Notes: generated by a model not told the origin, from the sequence alone. A stretch of 64,000 bases of DNA from CAITWD01 sp963727285 (GCA_963727285.1 CAVSFF010000003.1:124001-188000), one strand, 5' to 3'; positions 1-9,301 are shown, counted from the stretch's first letter. Numbers and translations are program-made.

Positions 1-231
1 CCCGCGGCACTCGTCGCCTACAACGCCGGGCTCGAGAATCTTGCCGCCTGGCGCCGGCATGCGACGGCCGCCGGCCGGACCTTCCGCATCCCCGATGACG
101 TCCCGTTCCCGGAGACCCGTGCGTTCGTGCACAACGTGCTCAACGACGCCGGCATCTACCGGCGCGCATATCCCGACGAACTCACACCACGCATCCCCGG
201 CTACGCGGTGACCTCGACGACGTCCGGCTAG
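1..231 (+). CDS. Lytic transglycosylase (SLT domain), C-terminal fragment
   Basis: The 5' end lies outside the window; 76 codons are visible, ending in TAG. The fragment has the AYNAG motif near its start, followed by PFPETRAFVHNVL, the typical end of the Slt/MltE goose-lysozyme-like transglycosylase domain that cleaves the peptidoglycan glycan strand to leave 1,6-anhydro-MurNAc. About 35 residues follow the domain, so little of the C-terminus is missing. The catalytic Glu would lie upstream and cannot be checked. The next gene is convergent and the two stop codons overlap. The family call is good; the exact subfamily and substrate are unknown. Confidence 0.75.
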   Translation, partial: PAALVAYNAGLENLAAWRRHATAAGRTFRIPDDVPFPETRAFVHNVLNDAGIYRRAYPDELTPRIPGYAVTSTTSG

Positions 232-620
232 CGTCCGCCGGTCTGAATGAGCTCGATCCGGTATCCGTCGGGATCGCCGACGAAGCAGATCAGCGATCCA
301 CCGGGGCCGCTGACATACGGCGGACGCTCGGGCTGGATGCCGAACTCCGCCAGTCGTGCGAGCTCGAGCTCGAGATCCGGAACCGCCAGCGCGATGTGGC
401 CGTACCCGGTTCCCACGTCATACGGATCCGCGCGGCCGTCGTTGAGCGTGAGCTCGAGCCGGTTTCCATCCCCGGGGAGCCCGAGAAAGATGATCGTCGC
501 CGTGTCGCCGCCGACCCGCTTGCGGTCCCGTTCCTCGAATCCGAGCGCGCGATAGAACGCCAGCGAGCGATCCTCGTCGAGGACGCGAATGCAGGTGTGC
601 ATGATTTCCGTGGCCGCCAT
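228..620 (-). CDS. Glyoxalase/lactoylglutathione lyase-family protein
   Basis: A 130-residue single-module VOC (glyoxalase I fold) protein. The four expected metal ligands are visible in order: His in MHTCIRV near the N-terminus, Glu in NRLELTLN, His in GYGHIALAV and Glu in YRIELIQ. This full His-Glu-His-Glu set is what glyoxalase I uses to bind Ni or Zn and isomerise the methylglyoxal-thiol hemithioacetal. The start is placed at the ATG with GGAGG four bases upstream; an upstream ATG would add 14 residues. The thiol could be glutathione, mycothiol or another, so the substrate is inferred only. It is divergent from uvrB. Confidence 0.75.
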   Translation of the reverse strand: MAATEIMHTCIRVLDEDRSLAFYRALGFEERDRKRVGGDTATIIFLGLPGDGNRLELTLNDGRADPYDVGTGYGHIALAVPDLELELARLAEFGIQPERPPYVSGPGGSLICFVGDPDGYRIELIQTGGR

Positions 621-669
621 TGCGCCTCCTTCGGAGCCGGGATCGGTGGGTGCCAACCGCAATCAACGA

Positions 670-675
670 TACCCT
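670..675 (+). promoter_or_regulatory. Putative -10 box (TACCCT) for leaderless uvrB
   Basis: TACCCT lies 7 nt before the uvrB ATG at 683. No Shine-Dalgarno sequence fits in that gap, so the transcript would start at or next to the start codon. The same spacing recurs before many genes in this window. Confidence 0.4.
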
Positions 676-682
676 GGATGTC

Positions 683-2719
683 ATGTCCAAGCCGACCTTC
701 GAAGTGTCCAGCGCATACGCACCGACCGGGGATCAGCCGCAGGCGATCGCCGAGCTGACGGCCGGGATCGATCGCGACGAGCGGTACCAGACGCTGCTCG
801 GGGTCACGGGGTCCGGGAAGACCTTCACGATGGCCAACATCATCGCCGACACCGGTCGTCCCGCCCTGGTGATCGCCCACAACAAGACCCTTGCCGCCCA
901 GCTGTGCAACGAGTTCCGCGAGTTCCTGCCCGGGGCCGCCGTCGAGTACTTCGTCAGCTACTACGACTATTACCAACCCGAGGCCTACATCGCGTCCTCG
1001 GACACCTACATCGAGAAGGACAGCTCGATCAACGACGAGATCGACCGTCTGCGCCATGCCGCGACGGCGTCACTGCTGGCGCGCCGAGATGTGGTGATCG
1101 TCGCGTCGGTGAGCTGTATCTATGGCATCGGGTCGCCCGAGGTCTACCGGAATCGGGTCGTAACCCTCACCGTCGGCGAGGAATACCCGCGCGAGGCACT
1201 GTTCCGCCGGCTCGTGGAAGTTCAGTACCAGCGCAACGACACGGTCCTCGAGCGCGGCCGCTTTCGGGTACGTGGCGATGCGATCGAAATCCAACCCGCC
1301 GATGCGCATACCGCCTACCGCATCTCGATGTTCGGCGACGAAGTCGAGCAGATCACGCACTTCGATCCGCTCACGGGGGAGGTACTGGCGACCCCGGGCC
1401 ACGTCGCGGTGTATCCGGCGACCCACTACATCACGCCCCCCGACGTGATCGACCGTTCGCTGAAGGAGATCCGTGCCGAGCTCGAGGCACAGGTGGCCCT
1501 CTTCGAAGGCCAAGGGAAGGTCGTCGAGGCCCATCGCCTCCGCCAGCGGACCGAGTACGACATGGAGATGATCCGGGAGCTCGGGTTCTGTTCGGGCATC
1601 GAGAACTACTCGCGGATCCTCGACGGTCGGGCGCCCGGGACACCGCCGCATACGCTCATCGATTTCTTCCCGAAGGATTTCATCTGCTTCATCGACGAGT
1701 CGCACAACACCATGGGACAGCTGCGCGGAATGTACGAGGGCGACCGTTCGCGCAAGCTCAACCTGATCGACTACGGATTTCGGATTCCGGCGGCACTCGA
1801 CAACCGCCCGCTGCAGTTCGACGAGTTTCTCGAGCGGGTGCCGCGGATCGTGTTCGTGTCGGCGACCCCGGGTGCGTTCGAGCAACGGGTGTCGGGTCAT
1901 ATCGTCGAGCAGATCATTCGGCCGACGGGCTTGGTCGACCCGGCGATCGACGTCCGCCCGACCACGGGTCAGATCGATGATCTGATCGGCGAAGTCAAAG
2001 CCCGGGCCGCACGCGGTGAGCGGGCGCTGGTGACGACATTGACGAAGCGGATGGCGGAAGACCTCACCGAATATCTGACCGAAGCAGGGCTGCGGGCGCG
2101 ATACCTGCACTCGGAGATCGACACGCTCGAGCGAATTCGCATCGTGCGCGAACTGCGCCTGGGCCAGTTCGACGTGCTGGTCGGGGTCAACCTCCTGCGC
2201 GAAGGACTCGATCTGCCCGAGGTCACCCTCGTGGCGATCCTCGACGCCGACAAGGAGGGCTTTCTCCGCGGCACGACCTCGCTCATCCAGACGATTGGCC
2301 GCGCGGCACGCAACGTCGACGGGCGGGTCGTCATGTACGCCGACAAGCGGACCGATGCGATGACCACCGCGATCGCCGAGACCGAGCGGCGACGCGAGAT
2401 TCAGGTGGCCTACAACGCCGAGCACGGGATCACCCCGGCGTCCATCGTCAAGGGCGTGTCGGACATCGTCGAGCTCCTGGGTCTTGGCGACGCGCGGCCG
2501 GGGCGTGCCGGCAAGCGCGCCGCGCGCAACCTCCGAACCACCGTCGGAGACCGCTCGGTCGCGGATCTCGAGCAGGCCCTGATCGATCTCGAGACCGAGA
2601 TGTTCGCCGCCGCCGAGGAGCTCCGCTTCGAGCAGGCGGCCAGCCTGCGCGACCAGATCGCCGAGGTGCGCCGCGAGCTCGATGCCCGGATCGCACGCGA
2701 GGGCGCGACCGTCCGCTAG
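683..2719 (+). CDS. uvrB: UvrABC excinuclease subunit B
   Basis: A 678-residue UvrB of normal family length. UvrB is loaded onto damaged DNA by UvrA, verifies the lesion with its beta-hairpin, and recruits UvrC for incision. Visible features are Walker A GVTGSGKT at residues 40-47, the Tyr-rich beta-hairpin YYDYYQPEAYIASSD around 91-105, helicase motif II DESHN around 337, later helicase motifs ending in QTIGRAARN, and a C-terminal UVR motif at about 633-668. The start is the ATG opening MSKPTFEV, the usual UvrB N-terminus; a longer in-frame ATG at 620 would add 21 atypical residues. uvrA follows after 50 bp on the same strand. Confidence 0.97.
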   Translation: MSKPTFEVSSAYAPTGDQPQAIAELTAGIDRDERYQTLLGVTGSGKTFTMANIIADTGRPALVIAHNKTLAAQLCNEFREFLPGAAVEYFVSYYDYYQPEAYIASSDTYIEKDSSINDEIDRLRHAATASLLARRDVVIVASVSCIYGIGSPEVYRNRVVTLTVGEEYPREALFRRLVEVQYQRNDTVLERGRFRVRGDAIEIQPADAHTAYRISMFGDEVEQITHFDPLTGEVLATPGHVAVYPATHYITPPDVIDRSLKEIRAELEAQVALFEGQGKVVEAHRLRQRTEYDMEMIRELGFCSGIENYSRILDGRAPGTPPHTLIDFFPKDFICFIDESHNTMGQLRGMYEGDRSRKLNLIDYGFRIPAALDNRPLQFDEFLERVPRIVFVSATPGAFEQRVSGHIVEQIIRPTGLVDPAIDVRPTTGQIDDLIGEVKARAARGERALVTTLTKRMAEDLTEYLTEAGLRARYLHSEIDTLERIRIVRELRLGQFDVLVGVNLLREGLDLPEVTLVAILDADKEGFLRGTTSLIQTIGRAARNVDGRVVMYADKRTDAMTTAIAETERRREIQVAYNAEHGITPASIVKGVSDIVELLGLGDARPGRAGKRAARNLRTTVGDRSVADLEQALIDLETEMFAAAEELRFEQAASLRDQIAEVRRELDARIAREGATVR

Positions 2720-2756
2720 GACGCCGGATCCGGCGGCGGCGTGCGCGCGCCCGGAC

Positions 2757-2762
2757 TAGACT
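2757..2762 (+). promoter_or_regulatory. Putative -10 box (TAGACT) for leaderless uvrA
   Basis: TAGACT sits exactly 7 nt before the uvrA GTG, in the uvrB-uvrA gap. No TTGACA-like -35 is evident. It suggests that uvrA has its own leaderless transcript besides any read-through from uvrB. Confidence 0.4.
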
Positions 2763-2769
2763 CGGAGAC

Positions 2770-5673
2770 GTGACCGGTCACCAGCGCACCCATGCTCCGG
2801 ACGCGCTGCGCGTCGTCGGTGCCCGCGAGCACAACCTGAAGGACATCACCGTCGAGATCCCTCGGGATGCTCTCGTGGTCATCACGGGGTTATCGGGCAG
2901 CGGCAAGTCGAGCCTCGCCTTCGACACGCTCTATGCCGAAGGCCAGCGGCGCTACGTGGAGAGCCTGTCCGCCTACGCACGGCAGTTTCTCGGTCAGATG
3001 GACAAGCCTGATGTCGACCACATCGACGGCTTGTCTCCGGCAATCTCGATCGACCAGAAGACCACCAGCCGCAACCCACGGTCGACGGTCGCCACGGTGA
3101 CCGAAATCTACGACTACCTGCGACTGCTGTTCGCCCGCATCGGTGAGCCGCACTGCCCGGTCTGTGGCCGGCTGATCACCGGGCAGAGTGTCGAACAGAT
3201 TGTCGATCGGGTGTTGGCGCTTCCGGACGACACCCGCTTCATGGTCCTCGCCCCGATGGTGCGCGATCGCAAGGGGGAGCACAAGGACGTCCTTGAGCAG
3301 ATCCGGGGCGAGGGATTTACCCGCGTCACCGTGGACGGCGAGGTCCTCCAACTCGACGACGTGCCCGCGCTCGCGAAGACCCGGCAGCATACGATCGAGG
3401 TGGTCGTGGACCGTCTTGTGATGCGCGAGGACCTGCGGCGCCGCCTGACCGAGAGCCTCGAAACGGCAGCCCAGCTCGCCGATGGCCTGGTCCGCATCCA
3501 GGAGGTCGGCGGGGACGAGCGCTCCTGGACCTATTCGGAGAAGTTCGCGTGCCCGGATCACGGTGCATCGCTGGCAGAGCTGGCACCGCGCGTCTTTTCG
3601 TTCAACAATCCCCACGGGGCCTGCACTGCGTGCACCGGGCTCGGCTTCATGCCAGAGATCGACCCCGAGTTGCTGATCGACCCGGACCGGACCCTCGAGG
3701 GCGGTGCGGTCATCCCATGGGCCGACCGCACGACCGACTACTACGACCTCCTGCTGCGGGCGATCGCCCAGGAGTACGAGATCCCACTGGATGTGAGGTG
3801 GCGCAGTCTCGACGACGACCAGCGGCGACTGATCCTCTCCGGGCCGCCCGGCGGACGACGCCAGCGAATGTACCTCGGGCCGCGCAAGGGGCGCCAGAAC
3901 CCCGTGGGCTGGTTCGAAGGGGTCATCCCGCAGTTGCGACGACAGCACACCAGCTCGATGTCGCCGGCCGTTCGCGAGGCGGTCGAGCAGTACATGTCGC
4001 TCCGTCCGTGTGCCGCCTGCGGCGGCGCGCGGCTGCGACCCGAAAGTCTGGCGGTGACCGTCGCGGATCGCTCGATCCACGACGTCAGCTGCCTCAGCGT
4101 CGACGACGGGCTTGCGTTCTTCAGGGCCCTGGATCTGGATACGACCCGGGCCATGATCGGGGAGCGCGTCATCCGCGAGATCTCGGAGCGTCTGCGCTTT
4201 CTCGCCGATGTCGGGGTGGGGTACCTCACCCTCGACCGGGCGGCGGGCACCCTGTCTGGCGGGGAGGCGCAGCGCATCCGCCTGGCGACGCAGATCGGAT
4301 CCGGCCTGATGGGCGTGCTCTACATCCTCGACGAGCCCTCGATCGGCCTGCATCAGCGGGACAACCGCAAGCTCATCGGCACGCTGGAGCGACTGCGTGA
4401 CCAGGGCAACACCGTGTTGGTCGTCGAACACGACGAAGACATGATGCGGGCGGCAGACCACCTCATCGACATGGGGCCGGGGGCCGGCGAGCACGGCGGA
4501 CATGTGGTCGCCGAGGGGACGCCGGCCGAGGTCGAAGCGTCTCCCGAGTCGATCACCGGCGCATTCCTGTCGGGCCGCCGTACGATCGCGATGCCCACGG
4601 TGCGCCGCCAGGGGCGCGGGTGGCTGCGGGTGATCGGCGCGAGCGAACACAACCTCCAGGGCATCGACGTGGAGATCCCCGTCGGCGTGCTGGCCTGCGT
4701 CACCGGGGTCTCCGGTTCCGGCAAGTCGACCCTGGTCAACGAGGTCATCCTCAAGGCCCTGACGGGACGGTTGTCGCGCCGACCCAAGCGCGCCGGCCGT
4801 CATGACCGGATCGAAGGACTCGAGCACTTCGACAAGGTCATCGACATCGACCAATCCCCGATCGGACGGACGCCGCGATCGAACCCGGCCACCTACACGG
4901 GCGTGTTCGACCACATCCGGGACCTGTTCTCGATGACCAGCGACGCCCGTGCGCGCGGATACAAGCCCGGGCGGTTCAGCTTCAACGTCAAGGGCGGGCG
5001 CTGCGAGAACTGCAAAGGCGACGGCACCATCACGATCGAGATGCACTTCCTCCCGGATGTCTACGTTCCGTGCGAGGTGTGCGGCGGTCACCGGTACAAC
5101 CGCGAGACCCTTGCCGTCCGGTACGGAGGCCGCAACATCGCCGACGTCCTCCAGATGAGCGTCAGCGACGCGGTCGACGCCTTCGCCGCCGTGCCCCGGA
5201 TCCACCGTCGCCTGCAGACACTCGAGGACGTCGGCCTCGGATACATCCGACTCGGGCAGCCCGCGACCACGCTGTCCGGCGGGGAGGCCCAGCGCATCAA
5301 GCTGGCCGCCGAGTTGTCACGGGTCGCGACCGGACGGACGCTGTACGTCCTTGACGAACCGACGACGGGCCTGCATCTGGCCGATATCGAGCGGCTGATG
5401 CAGGTGCTGCAGCGGCTCGTGGACTCCGGCAATACGGTGGTCGTCATCGAACACAACCTCGACGTCATCAAGTGCGCCGATTGGCTCGTCGACCTCGGGC
5501 CCGAGGGCGGCGCCGGCGGCGGTCTGGTCATCGCACAAGGGACCCCGGAGGCCGTCGCCGCCACCACGGCATCGTTTACCGGGCAGTTCCTGGCTCCAAT
5601 TCTCGGGCCCGCAGCGCCGCCGGCACCGCGGCGGCGCGGGCGGCGAACGGGGGCGGCGGCCTCGACGCGATGA
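2770..5673 (+). CDS. uvrA: UvrABC excinuclease subunit A
   Basis: A 967-residue UvrA, the damage-sensing ABC ATPase dimer of nucleotide excision repair. It has two ATPase modules: Walker A GLSGSGKS at residues 40-47 and GVSGSGKS near 647, each with an LSGGEAQRI signature (near 494 and 834). The C-terminal zinc module shows CENC and CEVC pairs. The first zinc knuckle reads CPDH then CTAC, so the second ligand is His instead of Cys. The protein opens at a GTG; the first 11 residues precede LRVVGAREHNLKDI, the usual UvrA start. The C-terminus ends in a basic Arg-rich tail. It is co-directional with uvrB. Confidence 0.97.
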   Translation: MTGHQRTHAPDALRVVGAREHNLKDITVEIPRDALVVITGLSGSGKSSLAFDTLYAEGQRRYVESLSAYARQFLGQMDKPDVDHIDGLSPAISIDQKTTSRNPRSTVATVTEIYDYLRLLFARIGEPHCPVCGRLITGQSVEQIVDRVLALPDDTRFMVLAPMVRDRKGEHKDVLEQIRGEGFTRVTVDGEVLQLDDVPALAKTRQHTIEVVVDRLVMREDLRRRLTESLETAAQLADGLVRIQEVGGDERSWTYSEKFACPDHGASLAELAPRVFSFNNPHGACTACTGLGFMPEIDPELLIDPDRTLEGGAVIPWADRTTDYYDLLLRAIAQEYEIPLDVRWRSLDDDQRRLILSGPPGGRRQRMYLGPRKGRQNPVGWFEGVIPQLRRQHTSSMSPAVREAVEQYMSLRPCAACGGARLRPESLAVTVADRSIHDVSCLSVDDGLAFFRALDLDTTRAMIGERVIREISERLRFLADVGVGYLTLDRAAGTLSGGEAQRIRLATQIGSGLMGVLYILDEPSIGLHQRDNRKLIGTLERLRDQGNTVLVVEHDEDMMRAADHLIDMGPGAGEHGGHVVAEGTPAEVEASPESITGAFLSGRRTIAMPTVRRQGRGWLRVIGASEHNLQGIDVEIPVGVLACVTGVSGSGKSTLVNEVILKALTGRLSRRPKRAGRHDRIEGLEHFDKVIDIDQSPIGRTPRSNPATYTGVFDHIRDLFSMTSDARARGYKPGRFSFNVKGGRCENCKGDGTITIEMHFLPDVYVPCEVCGGHRYNRETLAVRYGGRNIADVLQMSVSDAVDAFAAVPRIHRRLQTLEDVGLGYIRLGQPATTLSGGEAQRIKLAAELSRVATGRTLYVLDEPTTGLHLADIERLMQVLQRLVDSGNTVVVIEHNLDVIKCADWLVDLGPEGGAGGGLVIAQGTPEAVAATTASFTGQFLAPILGPAAPPAPRRRGRRTGAAASTR

Positions 5674-5704
5674 TCCGTACCGCGACCACAGGAGCACGAC
5701 GGGC

Positions 5705-7027
5705 ATGACCGACGACGAGCGGGAGCGTCTCTTCGCGCTGCTGCGCATCCCCAGCGTGAGCGCCATTCCCGAACACGGCCCCGATATGGAACGTGCCGTC
5801 GCGCTCCTGGCCGACGAGATCGCCCGCTGCGGCGGGTCCAGCGAGGTCGTGCGCAACGGCGGCCACCCACTGCTGGTGGGTGTGGTCTCCGCCGACGTGG
5901 AGCATGCGCCCAGCGTGCTCGTGTACGGGCACTACGACGTCCAGCCCGTGGGCGATCCGGATGCATGGGCATCAGATCCGTTTTCGCCCGAGGTCCGGGA
6001 CGGCAACCTCTTCGGGCGGGGCACCAGCGACGACAAGGGCAACCTGTTCATGCTGCTGGTGGCCGTACAGCGACTGCGTGCCGCCAACGCGCTGCCGGTC
6101 AATGTGCGGTTCGTCATCGACGGGGAGGAGGAGTGCGGCGGCGAGAGCGCGGTCCGGTTCGTCGCCGGCGACACCGCGGCGGCGGACGCTGCGGTGATCT
6201 TCGACGCACCGATGATCGGCCCGGGGCGCCCGATGGTCTGCGCCGGACTGCGCGGACTCGTCTACCGGCGGATCCGCGTCCGGACCGCACCCCGGGATGC
6301 CCACAGCGGGCTGTACGGGGGCGCCGGACTCAATGCGGCACATGCCCTCGTCCGCATCCTCGATCACCTGATCGCCCGGGGCGGCGTACTCCACCCGGAT
6401 CTCTGCGTCGGGATCGCCGCCCCGGCACCCGACGAGCGTGCGGCGTGGACCGACCTTCCCGACGGCGCGGCCATGCTGGCCGACGCCGGACTGCGCCCGG
6501 CCGATGCCCGCGCCGCGTCCGAGTTCTACCGCCGGACCGTGGCCGCCCCGTCGCTCGAGGTGCACGGCATCAGTTGCGGCGAGCCCGACGCGGTGAAGAC
6601 CAACCTGGTCAGCGAGGCGACCGCGACGCTGTCGCTGCGGGTCGCCCCGGGCCAGGATGCCGACGCCCTGGCGGCAACTCTCGACCGGCTCATCGCCGCG
6701 GCAGCGCCGGAGGGCGCCGACGTGGACATCACGGCCCTCGGGACCGCGGCGCCCGCACTGTGCGACCCCCGGGATCCCGTCATCGCCGCCGCGGCCGAGG
6801 CGATCGCGGCGTCCACCGGATGGCCGTGCGTCCCCGTGCGCAGCGGCGGCAGCATTCCGATCGTCGCGACACTCGCCGGGCGGGGAATCCCAACCGTCTT
6901 GTCGGGTTTCGCGCTTCCGGATGATGGGATCCACGGCCCCAACGAGCACCTGCGCGAATCACACCTCGAAATCGGAACGCAGGCCGCCATGGCCATCTTT
7001 GCCGCCATCGGGGGCCTCGGCCGCTAG
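5705..7027 (+). CDS. M20-family metallopeptidase (dipeptidase-like)
   Basis: A 440-residue di-zinc exopeptidase of the M20 (ArgE/DapE/CPG2) family. The metal and catalytic set is complete: His76 in YGHYD, Asp109 in GTSDDKG (bridging), Glu141-Glu142 in DGEEECGG (general base and ligand), Asp167 in FDAP and a His near 415 in GPNEH. The DGEEECGG and GPNEH forms are usual in the dipeptidase/carnosinase-like branch, so cleavage of dipeptides is the best guess; the substrate is not known. No signal peptide is visible, so it is cytoplasmic. It begins 31 bp after uvrA and ends shortly before fumC. Confidence 0.85.
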   Translation: MTDDERERLFALLRIPSVSAIPEHGPDMERAVALLADEIARCGGSSEVVRNGGHPLLVGVVSADVEHAPSVLVYGHYDVQPVGDPDAWASDPFSPEVRDGNLFGRGTSDDKGNLFMLLVAVQRLRAANALPVNVRFVIDGEEECGGESAVRFVAGDTAAADAAVIFDAPMIGPGRPMVCAGLRGLVYRRIRVRTAPRDAHSGLYGGAGLNAAHALVRILDHLIARGGVLHPDLCVGIAAPAPDERAAWTDLPDGAAMLADAGLRPADARAASEFYRRTVAAPSLEVHGISCGEPDAVKTNLVSEATATLSLRVAPGQDADALAATLDRLIAAAAPEGADVDITALGTAAPALCDPRDPVIAAAAEAIAASTGWPCVPVRSGGSIPIVATLAGRGIPTVLSGFALPDDGIHGPNEHLRESHLEIGTQAAMAIFAAIGGLGR

Positions 7028-7068
7028 TCTGCGATGTCGACCCTGTATGAGTGAAGTGTTCAGGGTCG
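7025..7068 (+). promoter_or_regulatory. fumC upstream region: TAGTCT box and 8-bp inverted repeat
   Basis: TAGTCT (7025-7030) overlaps the stop of the preceding peptidase gene and could be a -10 box. It is followed by a perfect inverted repeat, CGACCCTG (7038-7045) and CAGGGTCG (7061-7068), around a 15-nt spacer. A transcript from this box would open with the stem-loop. It may be a weak terminator, a leader hairpin or an operator; the sequence does not say which. Confidence 0.35.
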
Positions 7069-7090
7069 CTCAAAACACGAAGGGAGCCTA

Positions 7091-8404
7091 ATGGCGGAGC
7101 TGTGGGGTGCTGAGACCACCAAAGCAGTCGATAATTTTCCGGTGTCCGGTGAGCGGGTCCCGCTCCCGGTCGTACGCTGGCTGGGTCGGATCAAGGGCGC
7201 TGCCGCACGCGTGAACGCGGATCTGGGTCTGCTCGATGCGGATCTCGCCGCCAAGATCGCCGCGGCTGCCGATGAAGTGGCACAGGGCACGCACGACGAC
7301 CAGTTCCCGATCGACGTGTTCCAGACCGGTTCCGGGACCTCGTCCAACATGAACGCGAACGAGGTGCTGGCAAATCTGTCCGGGGCGCACCCGAACGACC
7401 ACGTCAACATGGGCCAGAGCTCCAACGACGTGTTTCCGTCCGCCGTGCACCTGGCGGCGCTCGAGGAGACCACCAAGCAGCTGCTCCCCGCCCTGACCCA
7501 TCTCGCCGACGCGTTCGGCGCGAAGGCGGTCGCGTTCAAGGATCTCGTCAAGTCGGGCCGCACCCACCTGATGGATGCGGTGCCCGTGACCCTCGGCCAG
7601 GAGTTTGCCGGCTATGAGGCACAGATTCGCCAGGCGATTGCGCGCGTTGAGGATGCCGTTCCGCGCCTCGCTCAGATCCCGCTCGGCGGCACCGCCACCG
7701 GTACCGGGCTCAACACCCACGCGGAGTTCGCCGGTCGTGTGCGTGAGTTGCTCGCGAAAGACACCGGTCTGACCATCAATCCGCCGGCGCACCCGTTCGA
7801 AGCGCAGGGGAACCGCGACGGGCTCGTCGAGCTGTCCGGCGTCCTGAAGGTCATCGCGGTGTCTCTCACCAAGATCGCGACGGACCTCGCCTGGATGGGT
7901 TCGGGTCCGCGTTGCGGGCTCGGGGAGATCTACCTTCCCGAACTCCAGAAGGGCTCGTCGATCATGCCGGGCAAGGTAAATCCGGTGATTCCCGAGGTCG
8001 TCACGCAGGTCGCCGCGCAGGTGATCGGCAATGACACGGCGATCACGATCGGCGGTATGCAGGGCAACTTTGAGCTGAACGTCCGCATTCCGCTGATGGC
8101 TCGGAACCTGCTCCAGTCGATTCACCTGCTGACCAGCGCCTCCACGCTGCTGGCCGACAAGTGCGTGTCGGGCATCCAGCCGAATCTGGAAGGACTTGAG
8201 CGCAGCGCCGAGGGCACGCTCGCCGTGGCCACCGCGCTCAATCCCTACATCGGCTACGACAAGGCGACCGATATCGTCAAGGACGCGACGAAGTCCGGTC
8301 GGTCGCTCCGCGAGGTTGCGCGCGAACACGGGGTCGATGAGCAGACGCTCAACACGGCGCTCAACCTCCGCGAGATCGCGGCGGGTTCCGGCGTCGCCGA
8401 GTAG
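7091..8404 (+). CDS. fumC: Fumarate hydratase, class II
   Basis: A 437-residue class II (oxygen-stable, iron-free) fumarase that interconverts fumarate and L-malate in the TCA cycle. The fumarase/aspartase signature GSSIMPGKVNP lies near residue 290, GSGTSSNMNANEV near 78, and SGRTHLMDA carries the conserved His of the second site. As called it is about 20 residues short at the N-terminus. An out-of-frame 14-codon stretch from ATG 7047 reads MSEVFRVAQNTKGA, resembling the missing fumarase N-terminus, and ends in TAA overlapping this ATG. The true start may therefore be 7047 with one lost base near 7088. The ATG at 7091 has GGGAG just upstream. Confidence 0.93.
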   Translation: MAELWGAETTKAVDNFPVSGERVPLPVVRWLGRIKGAAARVNADLGLLDADLAAKIAAAADEVAQGTHDDQFPIDVFQTGSGTSSNMNANEVLANLSGAHPNDHVNMGQSSNDVFPSAVHLAALEETTKQLLPALTHLADAFGAKAVAFKDLVKSGRTHLMDAVPVTLGQEFAGYEAQIRQAIARVEDAVPRLAQIPLGGTATGTGLNTHAEFAGRVRELLAKDTGLTINPPAHPFEAQGNRDGLVELSGVLKVIAVSLTKIATDLAWMGSGPRCGLGEIYLPELQKGSSIMPGKVNPVIPEVVTQVAAQVIGNDTAITIGGMQGNFELNVRIPLMARNLLQSIHLLTSASTLLADKCVSGIQPNLEGLERSAEGTLAVATALNPYIGYDKATDIVKDATKSGRSLREVAREHGVDEQTLNTALNLREIAAGSGVAE

Positions 8405-8411
8405 GTCCCAC

Positions 8412-8446
8412 ACTGCGGGCGGCGTGCCCGGCACGCCGCCCGCAGT
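8412..8446. terminator. Bidirectional hairpin terminator between fumC and the metal-uptake operon
   Basis: A perfect inverted repeat has 17-nt arms (8412-8428 and 8430-8446) around a single base, with core GGCGTGCC/GGCACGCC. No U-tract follows on either side. It lies between convergent fumC (+) and the znu operon (-), so it can serve both. The same core recurs in the hairpin after hppA. Confidence 0.75.
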
Positions 8447-8452
8447 TCGCCC

Positions 8453-9301
8453 CTAGCGAGACCCCGGGACCGCCCCGCCACCCACGGGACGCCGGGCACG
8501 TCGCCGACCGGGAATGGCGGCGGCGGCGAACGCGAGGGCCGCGACGCCGACGATTGCGCTGCTCGGTGCGATCGTCGGCCACTGGGCGCTGACCCACAGC
8601 CCCAGCCACGCCGACCCCACGGCGATCCCGATCGCGAGCGCCATTCCCCGGTAGGGACGGCTCGACAGGCGATGCGCCGCGCCTGCCGGGGCCGACACCA
8701 GCCCAATCAACAGCAACGCCCCGACCACCTGGGTCGCTTCGGCTGCCACGCCACCCAGCAGCACGAAGAACGCCAGGCCCAGCATTGCCACCGGCAGACC
8801 ACGGGACCGGGCGACACCGGGGTCGATGCTCGCGAACACCAGCGGTCGTGCGATCACCACAAGGACAGCGATCACGCCGATCGCAATCACGGTGGCGACC
8901 ACGGCGTGCGCCGTATCGATCCCGGAGATGTCACCGAACAGGGCGATCGCCGCGGTGGCGCCCGCACCGGCCCCACCGCCTCGCGCGACCAGCGCCAGCG
9001 CGAGCACACCGAGTCCCAGTACCCACGTCACCGCGATTCCGATCGTCACATCGTCGACGCGCCCGCGCCCGCCGAGGGCGGCCAACAGCAGGGCGCAGCA
9101 GATCGTCAGGCCGAACACGCCGATCCTCGGATCGATCGCAAACGCAACGGCGGTCACGGCACCGGTGAACGCAAAATGGCTCATCGCATCAATCGCGAAC
9201 ACCTGTGCGCGCAGTACCGCGAACCACCCGACCAGTCCGCAGACGGCCGCGATCGCCGTCAGCGCCACAAAGGTCGGCACGGACACGAGCAGGATCGTCA
9301 T
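8453..9301 (-). CDS. Zinc/manganese ABC transporter, second membrane permease
   Basis: A 282-residue integral membrane protein of the ABC-3 (ZnuB/MntB) permease family, almost entirely hydrophobic helices. It is the last gene of a five-gene block for metal uptake. The family marker region RPLVFASIDPGVARSRGLPV and the VGALLLIGLVSAPAGAA helix are visible. Its ATG overlaps the stop of the first permease gene, indicating translational coupling. Two different permeases imply a heterodimeric channel, as in SitCD-type manganese systems, whereas E. coli ZnuB is a homodimer. The C-terminus ends in an Arg/Gly-rich cytoplasmic tail. Confidence 0.85.
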   Translation of the reverse strand: MTILLVSVPTFVALTAIAAVCGLVGWFAVLRAQVFAIDAMSHFAFTGAVTAVAFAIDPRIGVFGLTICCALLLAALGGRGRVDDVTIGIAVTWVLGLGVLALALVARGGGAGAGATAAIALFGDISGIDTAHAVVATVIAIGVIAVLVVIARPLVFASIDPGVARSRGLPVAMLGLAFFVLLGGVAAEATQVVGALLLIGLVSAPAGAAHRLSSRPYRGMALAIGIAVGSAWLGLWVSAQWPTIAPSSAIVGVAALAFAAAAIPGRRRARRPVGGGAVPGSR

